The position numbers and the translations under genes were made by a program. Below, piece after piece: positions 58,499 through 64,000 of a stretch of 64,000 nucleotides of DNA (positions are counted from its first letter, which is position 1; each line of letters starts with the position of its first letter). Source of the DNA: Takakia lepidozioides (lineage: Eukaryota > Streptophyta > Takakiopsida > Takakiales > Takakiaceae); assembly GCA_030704615.1 (NCBI GenBank), contig CM060732.1, positions 6,884,001 to 6,948,000 on the forward strand, written 5' to 3'. Under the pieces are notes generated by a model that saw only the letters and a program-made list of their open reading frames with translations, made no database searches and was not told the origin of the DNA.

Positions 58499-60820
58499 GG
58501 ATGCATTCCAGATCGACAGCCACCGTGTCTGCCATTTCCGATCCAATGTCAGGAGCTGGAAGAGAGTGGCTATTGCTAGGAAGGAACTTCAGTGCATTGA
58601 AACCTCACCTTCTCTTTCGCCTCCACACATGCCGTTGAGAGGTGATGCAGTTTCTCCAATTGCATGGTCGGCTGCATGGCCCGAGAATAGTGTTTTGCAA
58701 TCTTGGGGATGAAGTCCTTTCCAAGTGCCGGATCTGCAATTGCCACCAGCTTCACAAGCTTTGACTTGTATTTGGTTCTGGACTTGACACCGGCTTCCTT
58801 CAAGTGCTCAGTCAATGATTGCAACGTTTTCACCTGCCCCTCACTTTCCATGAAGAAGCGTTTGGCATGGGCCAAATCCAGCTTGATGTTTGACTGCCAA
58901 CAAAAACATGCAGAAGCGTTACATTCGATTCATGTGGAAAGATTACTGGAAATTGGGGAAGGATGAGCAGAGGGAAATTGGAGGACGACTTACTTCGTAT
59001 ATCACCTCCACCATTCCATCCATAGTGAGACGATACCATGTCTGGTCTGTTTTTGCAACGGCTTTCTGAATGAGCTCGGGCTCCAGCATTTCCGCAAACA
59101 TCTGCGGATCAGTGAGACCAGTTTTCCTCACCCTGTACAGCATATGTGCCATGTGGGTATGCACGTACGCATTCTCAGTGACCCTGCAAGGCACACTCTC
59201 CAGTTCAGTACACGAAAGCACGGAAACAAACCAGAATGGAAACCGAAATGCAGCACCGCATTTCGAACGTGCTAGGGAGGGTATGAGTATCTTACGAGTT
59301 GAGGTCCGCCATGGCATTCTTGAGCAGGGAGGAGTCTGCCGCCTTCACCTTGAGGATGACACACTCCACCATGTAATGCCAGCCAATGTGCTTGGCATGG
59401 TTCTGCTTGATGTACTCCCACCAGGCAAGAAGTCGGTGATTTCCGTCCCACACAAAAAACATTTTACCCGACATATGGCCGAAGTCTGGATCACCCTTCA
59501 GCGTCGCCTCGAATTCGTCGTTGCGAGTGTGCCAGTGGGTATCCCCACATTGACAATTCATTGGCAGTGGGTCCACGAGTTTCGCCGTCCTCATTCTCAA
59601 TGGAAACGTAAAACGCTGCCGATCCCAGACGGTACCCTTCTCGAAATGCGAACTTGAGCTTATCCACATCTCCGGGAAGGGCCTGTCTGACGATGGGAAG
59701 GGAGACCATGCGACAGAGTGGGATTCGAAGAGTTTGCTGGAATACCCTGCTGCCCAGAACTCTGCCAATGCTACTGTGTGTCTCCTCCAACATTTTATCC
59801 GCTGCACTTTTGAAATCCTCCGGAGACATGTCTGTAGGTGCCGGTAGTGGCTGAGCAGCTGGAGCATCCTCAACTGGAGCTGCACTCTGGGGCCTGTCTG
59901 CGGGCAATTCTGCCATTGCAGAGGCCTCCTCCGGGCCTGCTTGCTCATCAGTGGTGAGGTCTTGCTGCGAACGTTGAGCGGCAGCACCCTCCTCCGGTAC
60001 CAAATCGAGATCAACGGTCGATCCCATTGCCTTCGCTGCAGCAGAGTCGGCCCCAACATCTGCAGGCGGGAAATCCTCCAGGAACTGAGCTTCAGCTCGT
60101 GGAAGCGGTTTTGCGGGAGATTGTTCGGCCGTCGCCCTGATTGCCTTCTGCTTCCTCATCCTTGCAGGTGAAGGTGTCTGCTGCAATTGAATCTGTCTTT
60201 TACCCTGCTGCTTCATTCGCGTTGGGGGGGGTGAATCGGCCTGAGCCGATTCAGAAGCCAGTAGAGGGACGGGCTGCTTCTTCTTCGACTTTGCTGGAGA
60301 AGGGCCCGACCCTTGCTGGCGATTCTCCATGACCGAAGAACGCGAGTCGATCTCTGGGGCTTTGAACTTGCCCTTCGAAGCCGCGTCTTTGAATCGCACA
60401 GGGCTAGGCCTGGCAGGAATACCCGTGCTCGGGGATCGGGTGGGTGTACGTGCTGCAGCTAGCTCTTCGGACTCTTCCTTCGGCTCTTCGGATTCCTGCG
60501 ATCCCTCCAGCACGTCCACCTTTCCTATTAGGCATGCAAATATGTTCTGTATTCAAGTCTCCTAGGATTCAGTCTAAGAATTACAGAAGCAAAATGGGGG
60601 GTTCGGTGCTCGATCAGCTGCGCGCAGCCCGATCGCATGGAGCTCTCACTGGTGGCTGGGTTGCCTGAGTGGCCTGCTGCTCGGAGATGGCAATCTCCTC
60701 CTGTAGACGCATCTGCTTCCTCCCCTTTGGCATTGGCCTACGTCCGAAGTATAATTTCCGGAGCTTGCGACGAGGTCTCCTGTCTGGTGCACGAACTCCC
60801 CCCCTCTCAGGTTCGAGCAT
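58499..60820 (-). pseudogene. ParB-like half of the methyltransferase gene, copy B
   Basis: Exon 1 starts at 60820 (MLEPERGG, RPRRKLRKLYFGRRP). The long exon 2 carries Ser/Pro/Lys-rich disordered sequence with repeated SPAR/SPAK motifs and then the ParB/Srx-like domain (about 59830-59300) with RIPLCRMVSL, LPGDVDKLKF and VWDGNHRLLAWWEYIKQ. An extra C near 59541 shifts the frame inside the domain; A has the unbroken frame. Exons 3 (KTGLTDPQMFAEML), 4 (SNIKLDLAHAKRFF, VAIADPALGKDF, MQLEKLHHLS) and the first part of exon 5 follow down to the Gypsy insertion. Together with 48642-51517 it makes one interrupted gene. Confidence 0.65.
59245..59264. repeat. Single palindrome inside intron 2 of copy B
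   Basis: GAAATGCAGCACCGCATTTC at the same place as 37935-37954 in A. Confidence 0.85.
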
Positions 60821-61164
60821 AAGAAGAACAGAGAGAGGGAAAAGGGGCAAAGAGTGCAGATGGAAAGGGCGCGAGAGGGGTGACTGAGGAGACACGACAA
60901 AAGTAGATGAAACGGCGGTGATGCACCACTTGGGTTCGAAAGGGTTGGACGAAAGTGTCTCCTCGTGGAGTTTGCATCATTACAAAATTCGAATCGTTCA
61001 GGGTACGCCTGCCGTCCGAAAAAAAAACATCATTATCCAACGGTCAGGCCGCGCCGCCTCATGCCCCTTCAGTCAGATAGAGTGTCGACATGTGCAGCAA
61101 TTCCGTTGCTCCACGTGTTCACATTTCAAGGCATTTCCGTCCCAGCGTCTGATGAGTTGGAGTG

Positions 61165-62700
61165 AAAATGCGAATGCGGCGCCGCATTTCCGTTAAGTAC
61201 CATCACGAAGCTACACATCCGTACTTGTTGGAAGAAAATGCGGCACCGCATTTCCGTTCCACCTTCACATACCTTAGTTGTTGAACGGAAATATGGTGCC
61301 GCATTTCCGTCCCACAGCTCCATGTATGAGATACAAAAAGGAAATGCAGCGCCGCATTTCCGTTCTGGAATGTCGAAAGGTGCGATTCGGACGGAAATGA
61401 GGCACAACATTTCAGTTCCCGTGGTTCATGATTTTCAATGTGAACGGAAATGCGGTACCGCATTTCCGTTCCCCCTTCACATACGTTAGCTGATGAATGG
61501 AAATGCCGTGCCACATTTCCGTTCGGGAAAGTATAGAGGTCTCACCTGGACAGAAATGCGGTGCCGCATTTCCGGTCTGGAAAGTTTGAAGGTCTCACAT
61601 GGATGGAAATGCGGCACCACATTTCCGTACCACAGCTCCAGGCCCCATATACAAAACGGAAATGCGGCGCCGCATTTCCGTTCTAGAATGTCAGAAGGTG
61701 CGACTCGGACGGAAATGCGGTGCCGCATTTCTGTTCCCGTTGCGCACGATTTTCAGTCAGAACGGAAATGCGGTACCGCATTTCCGTTCTATAGAGTATT
61801 AACGTCTGACGCTGGCGGAAATGCTGTGCCGCATTTCCGTTCTGACTGAAAATCGTGAACCATCGGAACTGAAATGCGGCAGCGCATTTCCATCCGAGTC
61901 GCACCTCCCAACATTCCAGAACGGAAATGCGGTACCGCATTTCGGTTCCGATGTTTCAGGATATTTCATTAGAACGGAAATGCGGTGCCGCATTTCCGTT
62001 CTGGAATGTTGGGAGGTGCGACTCGGATGGAAATGCGCTGCCGCATTTCAGTTCCGATGGTTCACGATTTTCAGTCAGAACGGAAATGCGGTACCGCATT
62101 TCCGTTCTGGATAGTATGAATGTCTCAAGCGGTCGGAATTGCGCTGTCTCAAGCGGTCGGAATTGCACTCGGCTCCATGCATCAGATACAAAATGGAAAT
62201 GCGGCGCCGCATTTCCGTTCTGGAATGTCGGAAAGTGCGACTCCGACAGAAATGCGGTGCCGCATTTCTGTTCCCGTTGTTCATAATTCTCAATCAGAAC
62301 GGAAATGCGGTACCGCATTTCCGTTCTAGAGAGTATGAATGTCTTTTAAGGACGGAAATGTGCTGCAGCATTTCTATCCCTCAGCTCTATGCATCAGATA
62401 CAAAATGGAAATGCGGGGCCGCATTTCCGTTTTGGAATGTCGGAAAAGTGCGACTCGGACGGAAATGCGGTGCCGCATTTCTGTTCCCGTTGTTCATAAT
62501 TCTCAATCAGAACAGAAATGCGGTACCGCATTTCCGTTCCACCTTCACATACCGTGCTTGCTGGATGGAAATGCGTTACCGCATTTCCGTTCTGGAGAGT
62601 ATAAAGGTTTCCCCCGGACGGAAACTCGGTGCCGCATTTCCGTCGCTCTGGTGCATGACCAAGAAGCAATATGGAAATGCGGCGCCGTATTTCCGTCCAC
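61165..62700. repeat. Central palindrome array of B, exact 53-bp period
   Basis: About 28 palindromes. From 61452 to 62088 the ten-base cores start at 61452, 61505, 61558, 61611, 61664, 61717, 61770, 61823, 61876, 61929, 61982, 62035 and 62088, every step exactly 53 bp. One 53-bp break occurs near 62140-62200, where a short CTCAAGCGGTCGGAATTGC segment is duplicated. Four spacers alternate, partly as inverted pairs. It lies between the ParB-like gene (minus) and the transposase (plus), so it is a shared upstream region. Confidence 0.95.
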
Positions 62701-63108
62701 CAGCAATCGAAAGAATCACTCGGGACGGGAAATCTGGAACCTCAATGGGTTGCATTGTTCCGAAACAACATTGCGGCCAGTCTTGATGAGCATAACTTGG
62801 TTGTCTGACCGTTTTAACTAACAGTCCTGGCACTTGTCAGTGCGAACGTTCCTGTCTGCACCGAGAATACTGCTGGATCCACCCTAAGGAGAAACTGTCA
62901 GGAGATGTTATTTCGTCGCCGAATCGGCCATCATTGTCATACTTACTGGCTATGGAATCAAACCTCCCACCTTCATGCATGTAGCTTGAAACAATACTTT
63001 CCACTTCAATGTGTGACTTCCAATCGTCGATGGACTCCGCATGGTGCCTGTGAGCCTTGGTCTGTCGCTATACTGAACCTCGCACTTGCCAACTCCGTGC
63101 GGTGTTCG

Positions 63109-63460
63109 ATGGCTCCAAATTCCTACGCTATAGTTTGTTGTCCTCCGCAACTTGGGAGAGCCTGGATCCCAAACGAGGGAGGACTTTGCAGAGTGACTGA
63201 AACTTACCTTTGTTCCAAATTCAAACTCAAACCGGGCACAGTTTATTTGGAAGAAGAAAGGAAGGATGTTCCTGGACAGGTTGACGAGACCATTGTCGTG
63301 CTAGGTAACGACGGAGGTTGCGGAATCGAATGGCACGTTCCCCCATCAGACACCATCCTGTACCGAGCTGTGGGAATGCCCATTCCCTTCCCGAATCAGT
63401 CGCTGCCCACACCATCCACAAAGGAGTCCGGAAACCGAGAGGCGGCCACTGCCAACAGAC
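63109..63460 (+). pseudogene. Transposase N-terminal fragment of B
   Basis: The start (MAPNSYAIVCC) and leader with VTETYLCSKFKLKPGTVYLEEE match the A transposase and are open, followed by ETIVVLGNDGG and a Pro/Ser-rich linker. It is cut at 63460 by the inversion junction. It preserves the correct frame in the linker that is disturbed in A near 44700. Confidence 0.85.
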
Positions 63461-64000
63461 AACGGTGTGTAGGATGCTTAGAACTGTCGTGTCCCATTGT
63501 TCTTGCTCTCACAGGGGTCGGTGGTGGAGGCTGTGGAAGCGGAAATGGTTGTCTGGGGACGTCAGTGCGCTGCACCATCCGAAATCCTGCGGCGGTAAGG
63601 GCGTCGGCCTCAACCTGACTCAGATCGCAGCCTGGTTCCACCGGCCACACCGGGGGAGCCTCTGGCATTGTTTGTATGCCGTACTTGGGCTTTCCATACA
63701 CGCAAGTCATAATGTCGTGCCTGCAGAACCAGAACTGGGTGGTTGTCGCCTCCGCAAATTTTGCATGGACAAATCTTCCTGTAAATGTAGGAGCAGGGAC
63801 AGCCCCATCTGGATTCCTCCTTATCATCTCTAAACAACGTTGCCGTGTATCCACACGAATTGCGGAACACCTTCCTCGAAACGACGGCTTTGTGCGAGCA
63901 ATTCTCCACTGTGAGGCAGACACAGTCGTCTCCACAATGGCTTGGCCATACTGCATAACAGCGGGCGGAATCTGGGGCAAGGGAGCGGTGGGAATTTTTT
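63461..64000 (-). pseudogene. Transposase C-terminal fragment of B, inverted, runs off the window
   Basis: It matches 41711-42250 of A with a constant offset of 21750. It includes SASQWRIARTKPSFRGRCSAIRVDTRQRC, FWFCRHDIMTCVYGKPKYG and PPVWPVEPGCDLSQVEADAL. The SWIM finger part is missing on this side of the junction, as expected if it lies beyond the other end of the inverted segment. Confidence 0.85.

Larger units (their letters stand above)
46242..64000 (+). mobile_element. Giant MULE-like transposon copy B (right end outside window)
   Basis: The left TIR starts at 46242 with no spacer after A. Order: orphan gene, array, methyltransferase half, Gypsy insertion (51523-58493), ParB-like half, array, transposase start on the plus strand, then an inversion junction at 63460/63461. 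Without the Gypsy element and inversion it shows the ancestral order. B keeps exon 7 of the methyltransferase open but has a single-base gain in the ParB exon near 59541. Confidence 0.85.

Noticed and set aside
63461-64000. Direct tandem transposase gene pair at the right edge
   Set aside because: The two parts are complementary fragments of one gene in opposite orientation, not two genes.

Overview
The window is transposon-dense nuclear DNA from a green plant, probably a streptophyte. The support is a Ty3/Gypsy chromovirus with an initiator-Met tRNA primer site and a C-terminal chromodomain, an older Gypsy of OTA (Athila/Tat-like) type, Mutator-like (MULE) transposases, and GT-AG introns. 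The species cannot be named from the sequence. No host housekeeping gene, rRNA or tRNA was recognised.

Most of the window is one family of giant MULE-like DNA transposons in several copies: E1 (1-9438, left part outside the window), E2 (about 10808-18025, decayed or composite), A (31874-46241) and B (46242 to beyond 64000). The ancestral layout, read from E1, A and B together, is: left terminal inverted repeat (TIR); a small orphan gene on the minus strand; a palindrome array; a ten-exon minus-strand gene with a ParB/Srx-like domain followed by an N6/N4-type DNA methyltransferase; a second palindrome array; a plus-strand MULE transposase with zinc fingers, DDE core and SWIM finger; subterminal DNA; right TIR. 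The transposase would move the element. The methyltransferase and ParB-like module may act on the element's own palindromes, but that is inference.

Every copy carries arrays of roughly 20-bp palindromes centred on GGCGCC. Arm sequence and spacing are element-specific: 53 bp in A/B, 64 bp in E2 and about 95 bp in E1, which is 5, 6 and 9 helical turns. In A/B four palindromes and their spacers form a 212-bp cycle; in E1 three form a cycle of about 285 bp. The central dinucleotide is almost always CG, TG, CA or TA.

A and B are near-identical and abut head to tail. The right part of A (40475-46241) is inverted. The inversion has one end exactly at A's right TIR, and a 9-bp target duplication (CCGCATTTC) at its two ends, as expected from reversed-ends transposition using A's right end and B's left end. 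B carries a second internal inversion junction at 63460/63461.

Between E2 and A (18026-31873) lie decayed OTA-Gypsy sequences with many C-to-T type stop codons, a MULE end fragment (22560-22712), short tandem repeats, and an unclassified 2144-bp DNA transposon (25814-27957) with 11-bp TIRs and a GAG duplication inside gag. A full-length Gypsy chromovirus (51523-58493, apparently identical 724-bp LTRs, CTCTC duplication) has recently inserted into exon 5 of the B methyltransferase gene. No complete copy of the cargo gene or transposase exists in the window, but each lesion in A or B is intact in the other copy or in E1.
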